Below, piece after piece: positions 1 through 8,376 of a stretch of 26,819 nt of DNA; position 1 is the first letter of the stretch; each line of letters begins with the position of its first letter. Where the stretch lies: positions 1 to 26,819 of the forward strand of contig CAZEHJ010000052.1 in assembly GCA_964512485.1 (NCBI GenBank), read 5' to 3'. This DNA is from CAZEHJ01 sp964512485. GTDB taxonomy: Bacteria > Bacteroidota > Rhodothermia > Rhodothermales > UBA10348. The notes beneath the pieces were generated by a model. It was not told where the DNA came from, did no database searches, and saw nothing but the letters and a program-made list of their open reading frames with translations. Position numbers and translations under genes: made by a program.

Positions 1-1
1 G

Positions 2-74
2 CGCCCTCGGCAAGAATCGAACTTGCGACACCCGGTTTAGGAAACCGGTGCTCTATCCACTGAGCTACGAGGGC
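2..74 (-). tRNA. tRNA-Arg (anticodon CCU)
   Basis: Read on the minus strand this folds as a complete 73-nt cloverleaf. The 7-bp acceptor stem is GCCCTCG with CGAGGGC, the D arm carries GCTC/GAGC, and the anticodon stem CCGGT/ACCGG closes the loop TTCCTAA. The T arm GCAAG/CTTGC encloses TTCGATT. The anticodon is CCT, which reads the arginine codon AGG. The discriminator base is G. Only one base remains before the window edge, so whether CCA is encoded cannot be judged. The gene is divergent from the aminotransferase, so its promoter must lie in or near bases 75-140. Confidence 0.96.
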
Positions 75-123
75 GTATCTTGGGCGCAGAAAATACGCTT
101 TGATTCACTCAGATTCTTGCGAT

Positions 124-1308
124 ATGTCCCTCGATGTTGATGTACTTCGTTCTGTTACCCCAGGCTGTGAGCATGTAATCCATTTTAACAATGCTGGTGC
201 AGGACTCATGCCCGAATCCGTCATTGATGCCTTGCAAGGGCATATTACGCGGGAAGCCATTATCGGCGGCTACGAAGCCCACGCAGCGGCTGATCCCGAA
301 TATCAGGACACGTACAGGGCTCTGGAAGAGCTCCTGGGTGCCAAACAGGGCGAAATTGCCCTGATTGAGAACGCGACTCGAGCCTGGGATCAGGTGTTTT
401 ATGGGATGGACTTCAATCCCGGAGATCGCGTTGTGACCGCCCAGGCCTCGTACGCGAGCAACTATCTGGCAATGCTTCATCAGAAGAAGCGTCACGGAAT
501 AGAGATCGATGTCATTGGCAACGACGAACACGGACAGGTCGATGTTGCAGCACTCGAAGCGGCTCTCACCGAACGGACTCGGTTGATCTGCCTGACGCAC
601 ATTCCTACGAATGGTGGATTGATCAATCCGGCAGCAGAGGTGGGAGCGATCGCGAATCAGGCTGGCGTACCGTATCTGCTTGACGCCTGTCAGTCGGTCG
701 GCCAGGTTGCCATCGACGTGGATGAGATTGGTTGTGATTTTCTTTCAGGTACGGGTCGAAAGTATCTGCGTGGTCCCCGGGGAACGGGCTTCCTCTATGT
801 CCGGACAGCGGCGCTTGACCTGATCGATCCGCCGTTTCTGGATCTGCATGCTGCCGACTGGGTTGAGATGGATGAATACGTACTCGGTCCGGGAGCTTCC
901 AGATTTGAAAACTGGGAAGGATTCGTCGCAGGCAAGATTGCGCTCGGCGCCGCGGTCAGATACCTGCAGGAAATTGGTCCCGAAGATGTGTATGCCCGCA
1001 TAGCGGACCTGGCGGCTCTCCTGCGTGAAAAATTGAGTCTGATCGAAGGCGTTACCGTCCATGACCTCGGAATCCGGAAAGGCGGTATTGTGACGTTTTC
1101 GAGCGAGAATATTGATGCCAAAGCGCTTCAGGAAGGGCTGGCAGAAGCCGGTATCAACGTGAATCTGGCCTTTCCCAAATGGGCCAAACTGGATGCAGAC
1201 ACTCGCGGATTGCCTCTGATGATCAGGGCCTCGGTGCACGCATATAACACAGAAGAAGAAGTCGACGAATTCGTTAAGCGCGTAGCCATTCTGAACGATT
1301 TGCGATGA
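124..1308 (+). CDS. Class V PLP-dependent aminotransferase / cysteine desulfurase-like enzyme
   Basis: This is a fold-type I PLP enzyme of about 394 residues, the usual family length. From the ATG at 124, the N-terminal HFNNAGAGLMP (about 20-30) is typical of the class V family. H159 (in LTHIPTNGG) and D187 (in LLDACQS) are the expected cofactor-contacting residues, and K213 in SGTGRKYLRGPRGTGF is the expected Schiff-base lysine. I see no conserved catalytic cysteine loop near the C terminus, so it does not look like a standard IscS or SufS. It is closer to the epimerase/C-S lyase-like branch, but the substrate cannot be read from sequence. A TTG at 100 would add eight residues; the ATG at 124 is preferred because homology appears to begin after it. 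No Shine-Dalgarno is visible. It is the first gene of a probable operon with the MFS and Nif3-like genes. Confidence 0.85.
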   Translation: MSLDVDVLRSVTPGCEHVIHFNNAGAGLMPESVIDALQGHITREAIIGGYEAHAAADPEYQDTYRALEELLGAKQGEIALIENATRAWDQVFYGMDFNPGDRVVTAQASYASNYLAMLHQKKRHGIEIDVIGNDEHGQVDVAALEAALTERTRLICLTHIPTNGGLINPAAEVGAIANQAGVPYLLDACQSVGQVAIDVDEIGCDFLSGTGRKYLRGPRGTGFLYVRTAALDLIDPPFLDLHAADWVEMDEYVLGPGASRFENWEGFVAGKIALGAAVRYLQEIGPEDVYARIADLAALLREKLSLIEGVTVHDLGIRKGGIVTFSSENIDAKALQEGLAEAGINVNLAFPKWAKLDADTRGLPLMIRASVHAYNTEEEVDEFVKRVAILNDLR

Positions 1309-1355
1309 CTCACCGCATCGGGTAGATTCCCTCCCCTTCCCTTTCCGACGACTGA

Positions 1356-2639
1356 GTGAAAGATTCTCCAACTGCCAAATCTCCTGTCTGGGCGTGGTCG
1401 ATGTATGACTTCGCCAATTCGGCGTTTACCACACTGGTGGTCACGTTCGTCTACGCCACGTTTTTCGCAAAAGGCATTGCTCCGAATGAGCAAATGGGCA
1501 CGGACCTGTGGTCGGATGGAGTTACAATTTCTGCGTTATTGGTCGCTGTTCTTTCACCGTTTGTGGGAGCAATGGCAGACAGAGGAGGTTATCGAAAACG
1601 ATATCTCGCGATTGCAACGGTCGTGTGTATCCTCGCAACGGTGGCCCTCTTTTTCCCCCAGCAAGGAGATGTGTACTTCGCGATCACAATTTTTGTGGTG
1701 GCGAACGTCGCATTCGAGATGGCGAATGTCTTTTATAATGCGTTTCTGCCTGATATCGCACCTCCAGAAAAAATTGGGAGGATTTCGGGCTACGGCTGGG
1801 CGCTCGGATACGTGGGCGGTTTGTTGTGTCTTGTAGTGGGACTCGTGGTGTTCGTGCAGCCTGACCCCCCGATGTTGGGATTGAATGCCGACACGGACGC
1901 TCAATTCCGGGCGACCAATATTCTGGTGGCTGCATGGTTCGCCGTTTTCAGTATCCCCCTGTTCCTGCTCGTCAAGGATGAGCCAGTGGAAAACCCTCCT
2001 CCTGCAAGGCAACTGATGCGGGAAGCCTGGTCAGACCTCAAGCGAGTGTTTTCTGAGATCAAAAACTTCCGCCAGGTATTCCGTCTGCTGGTGGCACGTC
2101 TGATTTACAATGATGGTCTGGTCACCATCTTTGCCTTCGGTGGGATTTACGCCGGAACAGTCTTCGGATTCTCCCTGGACGAAGTAATCATTTTTGGAAT
2201 CGCGCTGAACGTCTCTGCCGGCTTTGGAGCGTGGGCCATGGGGCACGTTGACGACAAAATCGGTGGACGACCAACCATTCTGATATCCATTGTCGGACTG
2301 ATCGCCGCCACGCTACTGGCAGTATTTACAACCTCTGTTTTCTGGTTCTGGGTATCCGGAATGGGAGTGGGATTGCTGGCCGGGCCCAATCAGGCTGCCA
2401 GTCGATCTCTTCTGGCCCGCTTCACACCGGATGACCACGAGAACGAGTTTTTCGGGTTCTTTGCCTTCTCGGGCAAGTTCACCGCGTTCCTGGGACCACT
2501 CCTTCTGGGCGAACTGACCGTGATGTTCGGAAGTATGCGAGCGGGAATATCAGTTGTCGTCCTCCTCTTTATTGTCGGGGGCTTATTGATGCTCCGCGTG
2601 GATGAAACCGAAGGAAAACTGGCTTCTGGGCGAGTATGA
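1356..2639 (+). CDS. MFS transporter, UMF1 / Atg22-like family
   Basis: This is an inner-membrane permease of 427 residues with about 12 hydrophobic segments. The N-terminal WAWSMYDFANSAFTT is the recognisable opening of the UMF1 (Atg22-like) branch of the major facilitator superfamily. The loop after the second helix (GAMADRGGYRKR) matches the MFS motif-A region. Family members are thought to move small solutes, possibly amino acids by analogy with yeast Atg22, but no substrate is visible here. The start is GTG at 1356, 47 nt after the aminotransferase stop. The last codons overlap the next start in an ATGA arrangement, which suggests translational coupling to the Nif3-like gene. Confidence 0.88.
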   Translation: MKDSPTAKSPVWAWSMYDFANSAFTTLVVTFVYATFFAKGIAPNEQMGTDLWSDGVTISALLVAVLSPFVGAMADRGGYRKRYLAIATVVCILATVALFFPQQGDVYFAITIFVVANVAFEMANVFYNAFLPDIAPPEKIGRISGYGWALGYVGGLLCLVVGLVVFVQPDPPMLGLNADTDAQFRATNILVAAWFAVFSIPLFLLVKDEPVENPPPARQLMREAWSDLKRVFSEIKNFRQVFRLLVARLIYNDGLVTIFAFGGIYAGTVFGFSLDEVIIFGIALNVSAGFGAWAMGHVDDKIGGRPTILISIVGLIAATLLAVFTTSVFWFWVSGMGVGLLAGPNQAASRSLLARFTPDDHENEFFGFFAFSGKFTAFLGPLLLGELTVMFGSMRAGISVVVLLFIVGGLLMLRVDETEGKLASGRV

Positions 2640-3763
2640 GTGTTCAACTGAAGGATATTGATTCGGCACTTATGGACTGGGCTCCCGCCGGGACCGCCCA
2701 ATCCTACGACAATGTCGGGCTACAGATCGGTCGGCTTTCAAAGAACGTAGCTCGTTGCCTGATTGCTTTGGACCTGACACCCGATGTGGTTCGCGAGGCG
2801 ATAAATTCGGATGTCGACTGTGTGATCACACATCATCCGCTCATTTTTAAGCCACTGTCCGACCTGACCGACGGCTCTCTCGTCTCCTCAATGGCGCTCG
2901 ATTTAGCTGAGGCGAAAATTGCACTGTATGCCATTCACACGAATCTTGATGCGGCACACGGTGGAGTTTCATTCGAACTGGCGAAGAGCCTCGGACTCGA
3001 GAACATAGAATTCCTTTCCGGTCTTGAGAACAGCGTGGTGAAGCTCGTCCTGTTCGTGCCAATAGATCATATCGATGCCGTACGAGACGCTGCGTTCGGC
3101 GCTGGCGCCGGGCAGATTGGCAACTATTCTGAGTGTTCATTCTCACACGGCGGAAGTGGAACGTTTCGCCCCGGAGACTCCAGTGAACCTTTCTCGGGTT
3201 CGGCCGGGGGTCCGAGAGAATCGGTGAACGAGGTCAAACTGGAAATGCAGGTTTCCAGCTGGCAGCTAAACGCTGTGCTTGATGCCGTCCAGGAGGTGCA
3301 TCCGTACGAAGAAGTCGCGCACGACATTATCCCGATAGAGAATGAGTTCAAGGGGGCAGGTATCGGTGCGGTTGGTACGCTGGCGGCTCCCACCACACTT
3401 GCTTCGTTCCTCAATTCAGTGTCGATAGCGCTGAACAATCCGGGATTGAGATACGTGGGAGACGAGGGCCTAAAGGTCGGCAAAGTTGCCGTATGCGGTG
3501 GATCGGGCTCCGACTTTATTGGACTGGCCGGCAAAGCCGGGGCAGATGTCTACGTCACCGCGGATGTGACGTATCACCGTTTTTTCGAGGTGATGAACCA
3601 AGATGGCCAGATCGATATGGCGCTTATTGATGCCGGACATTACGAAACCGAGAGCATGACCGAATCGCTGCTCTGCAACTGGCTGAGCGAGCGATTCCCG
3701 GATGTTGAATGGATTCGGACATCGGTAAAGACCTCGCCGGTCAAGACGTGGACAGGCAAATAG
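2636..3763 (+). CDS. Nif3-like dinuclear metal-centre protein (YbgI/YqfO type)
   Basis: The protein has 375 residues and the features of the Nif3/DUF34 family: DNVGLQ (25-30), the metal-binding THHPLIF (65-71), HTNLDAAHGGV (101-111) and the C-terminal DAGHYETE (332-339). These histidine and acidic residues form the two-metal site in solved family members. A middle section (about 131-235, including VHPYEEVAHD) matches the PII-like insert of the longer B. subtilis YqfO type; short YbgI types lack it. The biochemical role is unsettled; GTP cyclohydrolase-like annotations of this family are weak. The ATG overlaps the preceding TGA by four bases. Part of the insert (about 171-197) is low-complexity and rich in Gly and Ser. 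Confidence 0.9.
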   Translation: MSVQLKDIDSALMDWAPAGTAQSYDNVGLQIGRLSKNVARCLIALDLTPDVVREAINSDVDCVITHHPLIFKPLSDLTDGSLVSSMALDLAEAKIALYAIHTNLDAAHGGVSFELAKSLGLENIEFLSGLENSVVKLVLFVPIDHIDAVRDAAFGAGAGQIGNYSECSFSHGGSGTFRPGDSSEPFSGSAGGPRESVNEVKLEMQVSSWQLNAVLDAVQEVHPYEEVAHDIIPIENEFKGAGIGAVGTLAAPTTLASFLNSVSIALNNPGLRYVGDEGLKVGKVAVCGGSGSDFIGLAGKAGADVYVTADVTYHRFFEVMNQDGQIDMALIDAGHYETESMTESLLCNWLSERFPDVEWIRTSVKTSPVKTWTGK

Positions 3764-3940
3764 TGGGACTTTCCCCTGCGTACGTTGGTCGAACGTCCCT
3801 TACGTCATACCGAATTGCACGGCTGATGGGCATGATTACACCCGTTGCACACATTCTTCGCAAGATCTCCCGTGAACTTTACAGGGGGTATGCCGTTATT
3901 TCGTCGTCTATACAAAAATGTAAAACGTCGATTTTAGAGC

Positions 3941-4696
3941 ATGGCCCCCACCACTCACGAGAACTCAATAGCCGAACAGCTGGTTGCGTTGATTCGCCTC
4001 CAGAATATTGACAGCAACATTGATCAGATCAAAAAGCTGCGAGGTGATCTTCCGGACGAAATCAGCGACATGGAAGACGAAAAAGAAGGTCTGACAACCC
4101 GTCTCGACAAGCTCAAGCAGGAGCTGAAAGACAATTCGGTTGCCGCAAAACAGGCTGAAAACGACGTCAAGGACGCCGAAGGCCTCATCAAGAAGTATGA
4201 GGAACAGCAGCTTCAGGTTCGCAATAATCGCGAATATGACGCATTGACGAAAGAAATCGAGGCGCAAAAACAGCGAATCGTTGACAACACGGCCCGCGGA
4301 GAAGAAATCACTCTTCAGAAGCCTCTGCAGGATGCAGCGGTTGAAGAAGCAGGAGAAAGACTCAAAGCGCTGAATGCCGTTCTCAAACAGAAAAGCGGTG
4401 AGCTCAAGGAAGTCCTCGAAGACACCAAGAGCGAACAGTCTGGTCTGGAGAGAAAGCGAAAAAAAGCGGAAAAAGAAGTAGAAGAGCGCTATGTCCGCGC
4501 GTACAACCGGCTTCGTTCGCGCGTTCGTGACGGCAGAGCCGTTGTGCCGCTCGAGCGTGGAGCTGCCGCTGGGTTCTCGGTTCCTCCGCAGAGACAGCTT
4601 GAAATTCGTCAGCGAAACCGAATTGTTGCTTGCGAACACACCGGACGAATTATTGTCGACGGTGACTTGTTCAAGGAGACCGCCGCAGGCAAGTAA
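3941..4696 (+). CDS. Coiled-coil protein of the C4 zinc-ribbon (DUF164-like) family with a degenerate ribbon
   Basis: The protein has 251 residues. Residues about 10-185 form a long antiparallel coiled coil rich in Lys, Glu and Gln, with the family motif VRNNREYDALTKEIE near 93-107. The C-terminal section VPPQRQLEIRQRNRIVACEHTGRIIVD (about 214-240, split here as VPPQRQLEIR and ACEHTGRIIVD) aligns with the C4 zinc ribbon of relatives. Three of the four expected cysteines are missing: the first pair is replaced by RGAAAGF (206-212) and the last Cys by T234. Only C231 remains. The fold may persist without zinc. The family role is unknown; some relatives are annotated as nucleic-acid-binding, with little proof. 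Start ATG at 3941, 177 nt after the Nif3-like gene, without a clear ribosome-binding site. A terminator follows. Confidence 0.87.
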   Translation: MAPTTHENSIAEQLVALIRLQNIDSNIDQIKKLRGDLPDEISDMEDEKEGLTTRLDKLKQELKDNSVAAKQAENDVKDAEGLIKKYEEQQLQVRNNREYDALTKEIEAQKQRIVDNTARGEEITLQKPLQDAAVEEAGERLKALNAVLKQKSGELKEVLEDTKSEQSGLERKRKKAEKEVEERYVRAYNRLRSRVRDGRAVVPLERGAAAGFSVPPQRQLEIRQRNRIVACEHTGRIIVDGDLFKETAAGK

Positions 4697-4723
4697 GGCT
4701 TTCGACCAAAACATTCAGTGATG

Positions 4724-4762
4724 AATCCCTTCCCGGTATGTGAAACCCGAGAAGGGATTTTT
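4724..4762 (+). terminator. Intrinsic terminator after the coiled-coil gene
   Basis: AATCCCTTC (4724-4732) pairs perfectly with GAAGGGATT (4751-4759), with an inner CGG/CCG pairing and a run of five T. It lies 28 nt after the stop codon and just before rnpB, so it separates the two transcripts. Confidence 0.85.
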
Positions 4763-4772
4763 CATCTAAGCA

Positions 4773-5192
4773 AATGCTGATCGGATCATCGCGCCCGTTT
4801 TTCGGGTGAGGAAAGTCCGAACACCGAAGGGCACCGTCCTTCCTAACAGGAAGGCGCGTCGAAATTCGTTTCGAAGTGACGGCACGTGCAACAGAGAGTA
4901 GACCAGCCGATGGCCCTCGCGGGTACAGGTGATGGGTGAAAGGGTGGGGTAAGAGCCCACCGGCGGTTCTGGTGACAGGGCCGGCCAGGTAAACCCGACG
5001 GGGTGCAAGGTCAAGCAGCATCACTGTTCTGAGCGATTTCGATCGCCCCGGAATAGAGGAACGGCCCGTTCCGCTTGATGCGGGTAGACTGCTTGAGGCT
5101 GACGGTGACGTCAGTCCCAGATAAATGATGATCTCCCTGATCGGTTGCGATCGCCGGTCAGGTGGACAGAATTCGGCTTACAGATCAGCATT
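4773..5192 (+). ncRNA. rnpB: RNase P RNA, bacterial type A
   Basis: This is the catalytic RNA that removes 5' leaders from tRNA precursors, together with protein RnpA. The universally conserved GAGGAAAGTCCG (4808-4819) and the 3' ACAGAATTCGGCTTA (5166-5180) form the P4 core. Other conserved blocks are GTGCAACAGAGAGTAGACC, CCGATGGCC, GGTGAAAGGGTGGGGTAAGAG, GGTGCAAGGTCAA and GCTTGAGGCTGACGG. The ends pair as helix P1: AATGCTGATC (4773-4782) with GATCAGCATT (5183-5192). That sets the boundaries and gives about 420 nt, a little longer than the E. coli RNA (377 nt). The sequence resembles the E. coli type A layout rather than the Bacillus type B layout. A very stable hairpin follows. Confidence 0.95.
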
Positions 5193-5219
5193 GATCGTTC
5201 TTCATTCGTGAAGACACAT

Positions 5220-5274
5220 GAAGCCCGGCGCTGCGCGATTCAATATCGCGTCAGTCGCCGGGCTTCACCTTTTG
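5220..5274 (+). terminator. Strong hairpin terminator after rnpB
   Basis: GAAGCCCGGCG (5220-5230) pairs with CGCCGGGCTTC (5256-5266). Inside, CTG/CAG and CGCGAT/ATCGCG continue the stem, giving 20 base pairs with two one-base bulges and a TCAAT loop. ACCTTTT follows. It lies 28 nt after the end of rnpB. Confidence 0.85.
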
Positions 5275-5337
5275 TGGGAGACCTCAAACACAGGTCGATG
5301 GTGCGGGGCCACAATTCTGCGGGCATAAATACCGGAC

Positions 5338-5377
5338 AAAAAAAGGCGGCGCACTGAAAACTCAGTGCGCCGCCTTT
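5338..5377 (-). terminator. Intrinsic terminator of secG
   Basis: AAAGGCGGCGCACTGA (5342-5357) and TCAGTGCGCCGCCTTT (5362-5377) form a perfect 16-bp stem with a four-base loop. On the minus strand the stem ends in a run of seven T. It lies 20 nt after the secG stop codon. Confidence 0.92.
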
Positions 5378-5397
5378 ACAAGAAAGCTAAGGAATCT

Positions 5398-5784
5398 CTA
5401 CTGGTTCGAACCGTCGTCTGAACCACCTTCAGCAGCGGCTCCGTCGGCAGAGCCTTCGCCTGTTGCTGGCGCGGTATCAGTTGGAGCAGGAAGAACGGGA
5501 GCCTGAATCTGACCAGTCTGTCCCTGCTGCTGGATAACTGATCCACCCTGATCGCCAGGTCCGATCACAAAATTGGAAAGAATGCAGAGCACGATGAACG
5601 CCGTGGCCAGAGACCAGGTAGCTTTCTCCAGAAAATCCGGAGCCTGGCGTGAGCCGAGAATCTGAGTTGTCGTGCCACCGGCTGCAATACCGGCCAGGCC
5701 ACCGCCTTTTCCACTCTGAAGAAGCACTACGAGCGTCATCAGAACGGCGATAATTGAGATCAGGACGATCAGAAAAGTAAACAT
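5398..5784 (-). CDS. secG: Preprotein translocase subunit SecG
   Basis: SecG is the small third subunit of the SecYEG channel in the inner membrane and assists SecA-driven export. The 128-residue protein has two membrane segments (about 1-22 and 54-77). Between them is the conserved loop LLQSGKGGGLAGIAAGG (about 22-38), followed by the family pattern GSRQAPDFLEKATW. The C-terminal third is a low-complexity tail rich in Ala, Gly, Asp and Gln, longer than in E. coli SecG. The ATG has no Shine-Dalgarno sequence. The gene is probably monocistronic or follows rsmE; 177 nt separate the two. Confidence 0.94.
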   Translation of the reverse strand: MFTFLIVLISIIAVLMTLVVLLQSGKGGGLAGIAAGGTTTQILGSRQAPDFLEKATWSLATAFIVLCILSNFVIGPGDQGGSVIQQQGQTGQIQAPVLPAPTDTAPATGEGSADGAAAEGGSDDGSNQ

Positions 5785-5961
5785 GAAATCGAATCAATTC
5801 GGTTGTAGAACGCCTTCAAACCGGGCGTGTCAGCTGAGATACACAATCACAGCCATGGCGTTCCATTGTATTAGCCTCACAAGATAGGAATTCTATCTAC
5901 GGCAGATCAACAGATAGAGGCCGGAATTGGATGGTTCGCAAAGGATTCACGACCGCATAAT

Positions 5962-6747
5962 CTACCCCGATTTGCTGGATCCAAGCTCGTCCATCAACTG
6001 CGATATCACTGTAACAGCCGTCAGTGCAGCCGTTTCTGCTCGCAATCGACGATCACCCAACCAGATTGGAAGCCATCCTGCTGCTGAGGCTGCAGCCATT
6101 TCTTCTTCAGAAAATCCACCCTCCGGGCCCACAAAAACACTGATGGATCCAATATCGGCGCCCACGGCGTGAATTTCAGCGGCAAGTCTTCTTCTTTTCG
6201 CTCCTCCTTCGTTCTCAGTCAGTGATTCGTGGCAAATCAGTTTCAGGTCAGCAGTCTGTTGAAGCATTTCCGAAAGCCTGGAAGGCGCGTCAAGAACAGG
6301 GAGTCTGCTGCGTTCGCACTGTTTGAGTGCACTCACCATGATGGCCTCGGCCCGGCGGGTATTGAATTTTTTGGTTTGCGTCCTGTTCGACAAAAACGGT
6401 GTAATACGAGAACATCCTGACTCGACAGCTTTCTCGAGAAACGACTCCCAGCGAGCAGACTGTTTCAGGAGCGCCAGGCCAACGTGGAGCTGAAATGCGG
6501 GTTCTCCCAGATCGCTCCAGGACTCCCGAATTGCCCCGATCACACTCTTCTTCCCCATCGTCTCCAATTCGACCAGATGAGTCTTTCCCTGCCCATCGAC
6601 GACGATAACCTGATCGCCAACATTCAGTCTCAGGACGCGAACGGCGTGCCTGGCTTCTTCTTCCGAAAAAACGACCGATGTGCCCGATATCTGCTCTTTC
6701 GGTACGAAAAACCGGTGCTTGGCACTGATTGAGTTTTGGGGCTTCAT
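5962..6747 (-). CDS. rsmE: 16S rRNA (uracil1498-N3)-methyltransferase RsmE
   Basis: RsmE methylates N3 of U1498 in helix 44 of 16S rRNA using S-adenosylmethionine. At 261 residues it is close to the usual 240-250. The N-terminal PUA-like part contains HRFFVP (11-16) and HAVRVLRL (34-41). The C-terminal SPOUT knot shows VFVGPEGGFSEEE (204-216) and LGDRRLRAETAALTAV (230-245), both diagnostic of the family. The start lies 20 nt downstream of the BamA/TamA-like stop, so the two genes are probably co-transcribed. Confidence 0.95.
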   Translation of the reverse strand: MKPQNSISAKHRFFVPKEQISGTSVVFSEEEARHAVRVLRLNVGDQVIVVDGQGKTHLVELETMGKKSVIGAIRESWSDLGEPAFQLHVGLALLKQSARWESFLEKAVESGCSRITPFLSNRTQTKKFNTRRAEAIMVSALKQCERSRLPVLDAPSRLSEMLQQTADLKLICHESLTENEGGAKRRRLAAEIHAVGADIGSISVFVGPEGGFSEEEMAAASAAGWLPIWLGDRRLRAETAALTAVTVISQLMDELGSSKSG

Positions 6748-6767
6748 GGAATAGGGATTTGTGGCTT

Positions 6768-8309
6768 CTATAACCCGAATGACATACCAATGTGAACTCT
6801 GCCCTGCGACAGTGGATCTTCACTGTTCATGGCATACGAAATGGAAACGGGGCCGAGCGATGTATCCATCACGAAGCCAAATCCGAATCCGGGATACCAT
6901 TCTTCCAGATTCGCCTCACCTTCTGATGTCGGGCGGTCTACGAAGCCAAGATCCAGAAATACGAACCCATAAGATACTTCATCGATGAACGCCCGTGCTT
7001 CCAGCAGGCTGCGAGCCACGGTCTTTCCTCGAAATCGATTCTCATCATAGCCTCGAAGCGAGGAAGCACCTCCAATCAAAAACAGTTCGCTTTCATCGAG
7101 ATCGTCGGATCGAATAATTCCCAGATCAACTCCCGCGACGATTGACAATCGCCCTTTAATCGGCTGATATACGCGTGTTTTCATCGTCAGACGCTCCTGA
7201 ACATCGTTGGAGGCGATGCGCAACGTGTCCCCGACGACGACGATCCGTCTGCTACTGGTCCGAATACCTCTCTGAAGCAGTGATTCGAATGTCATCCCTC
7301 TCCGCGGCTGCGCAGGATTGTCCACTTTCTGGAAGCGAATCTCGACGCCCCAGAAATTGACACTTGAAGAAGCCACACTTTGCAGGCCTGACAGCAAATT
7401 GGACCCGCTCTGTCCCGGCCGAGTTGACTCGCGCGAATAACGAACGCCGATTTCGGATCCTTTCTCTATTCGAAGAGAAGCACCCATTCCCAGGGAAATT
7501 TTGCTGTAGGTAGAATCTTCTTGATATCCATCGAAAGATCCCGCCAGACGGACGGGCAAGCCGAGAAACATGGGATCTTCAGCGTTTAATCTCACCGAAC
7601 TGGCCTGGCCTGGAAGCCGACTGATTCGTGCGCCAAAAACACGGCCAAAACCGAACGCATTCAAGAGTTCTATGTGACCGTTCCCGATAAGTTGGGACGA
7701 CGATCCGTCTTTGGCGGGCAGAAAACCCATCACCATATCGAATGAGCCGGGTGATCTGGGACTCACAGGGACCAAGATATGTGCCGTCGAATCGCTGGTA
7801 AGCTCAAATCCTGGCCTTCCAACGTGCCGGTGAAATCCACCGCGTAAAATCGATGAGCGAATATCGTCCAGATCCACTCCGGACGCGGGATGCCCGCGCG
7901 TGAGACCGGTCAGTTGCCGAACAAATCCAGGCTTGGTTCGATTATCACCATCCAGGCGAATGTCCGTGATGCGCGTCAATGGTCCACGACCTACATCTAT
8001 TCGAACCGCATATCCTTGATCTTCGGGCTGGATTGACATCAGGGATGCGCGCGCAGCGAGATAGCCTTCTTCCGTCAATGCCGTCAAGATCTCCCGTAGC
8101 ATCGACTCGATGTACTCGGACGACAGCGTATCTCCGACGGCGCCTTCAATCAGTGGGCTTAATTGAGACGTCAGATCCAGGGAATCTGCGCTTTCGGGTT
8201 CCAGGCCCAGCACCTCAATCGAAGCTATCAAGCGTATTTCATCTTGCGCAACAACGGAATTGGCAAATCCTGCAGAAGAAAGGATGACCAACATCCCGGC
8301 AACAAACAT
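6768..8309 (-). CDS. BamA/TamA-like outer-membrane beta-barrel protein with POTRA-like N terminus
   Basis: This looks like an Omp85-superfamily outer-membrane protein of 513 residues from the ATG at 8309. That start gives a clean signal peptide (MFVAGMLVILSSAGFANS, cleavage near VVAQ-DE); upstream starts would add a tail without signal character and run into the divergent gene. Residues about 20-185 look like two short POTRA-like modules (for example TEEGYLAARASL and RLDGDNRTKPGFVRQLTGL). The rest is alternating beta-strands ending in a C-terminal aromatic-type strand (GRVHIGMSFGL). The loop-6 signature appears as LRGY at about 418-421, in place of VRGF/Y. With so few POTRAs it is more like TamA or a two-partner transporter than housekeeping BamA. 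The partner substrate is unknown. Confidence 0.78.
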   Translation of the reverse strand: MFVAGMLVILSSAGFANSVVAQDEIRLIASIEVLGLEPESADSLDLTSQLSPLIEGAVGDTLSSEYIESMLREILTALTEEGYLAARASLMSIQPEDQGYAVRIDVGRGPLTRITDIRLDGDNRTKPGFVRQLTGLTRGHPASGVDLDDIRSSILRGGFHRHVGRPGFELTSDSTAHILVPVSPRSPGSFDMVMGFLPAKDGSSSQLIGNGHIELLNAFGFGRVFGARISRLPGQASSVRLNAEDPMFLGLPVRLAGSFDGYQEDSTYSKISLGMGASLRIEKGSEIGVRYSRESTRPGQSGSNLLSGLQSVASSSVNFWGVEIRFQKVDNPAQPRRGMTFESLLQRGIRTSSRRIVVVGDTLRIASNDVQERLTMKTRVYQPIKGRLSIVAGVDLGIIRSDDLDESELFLIGGASSLRGYDENRFRGKTVARSLLEARAFIDEVSYGFVFLDLGFVDRPTSEGEANLEEWYPGFGFGFVMDTSLGPVSISYAMNSEDPLSQGRVHIGMSFGL

Positions 8310-8364
8310 GCGCTCGAACCCGCCAAATCGCCTTTGAAGGGTATGATTCGCAGATAAACGCGCG

Positions 8365-8372
8365 TACCTTTG
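8365..8372 (+). promoter_or_regulatory. Candidate Bacteroidota-type -7 element (TACCTTTG)
   Basis: TACCTTTG matches the Bacteroidota promoter -7 consensus TAnnTTTG exactly. It ends five bases before the GTG start of the exported-protein gene at 8377. No well-spaced upstream TTTG box is visible; the nearest (8333-8336) is 28 bases away, too far for the consensus. If the element is used, the mRNA would be nearly leaderless. This rests on one 8-bp match. Confidence 0.35.
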
Positions 8373-8376
8373 CACT

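Noticed and set aside
745..1371. Minus-strand open frame of 208 codons opposite the aminotransferase
   Set aside because: It is a shadow of a well-supported PLP enzyme, with no recognised motifs.
3965..4714. Long minus-strand open frame opposite the coiled-coil gene
   Set aside because: It mirrors the Lys/Glu-rich coiled coil as a Phe/Leu-rich protein with no family features; the plus strand matches a known family.
5145..5357. Open frame over the 3' end of rnpB
   Set aside because: It overlaps the conserved RNase P RNA 3' region and both terminator hairpins; no protein features.
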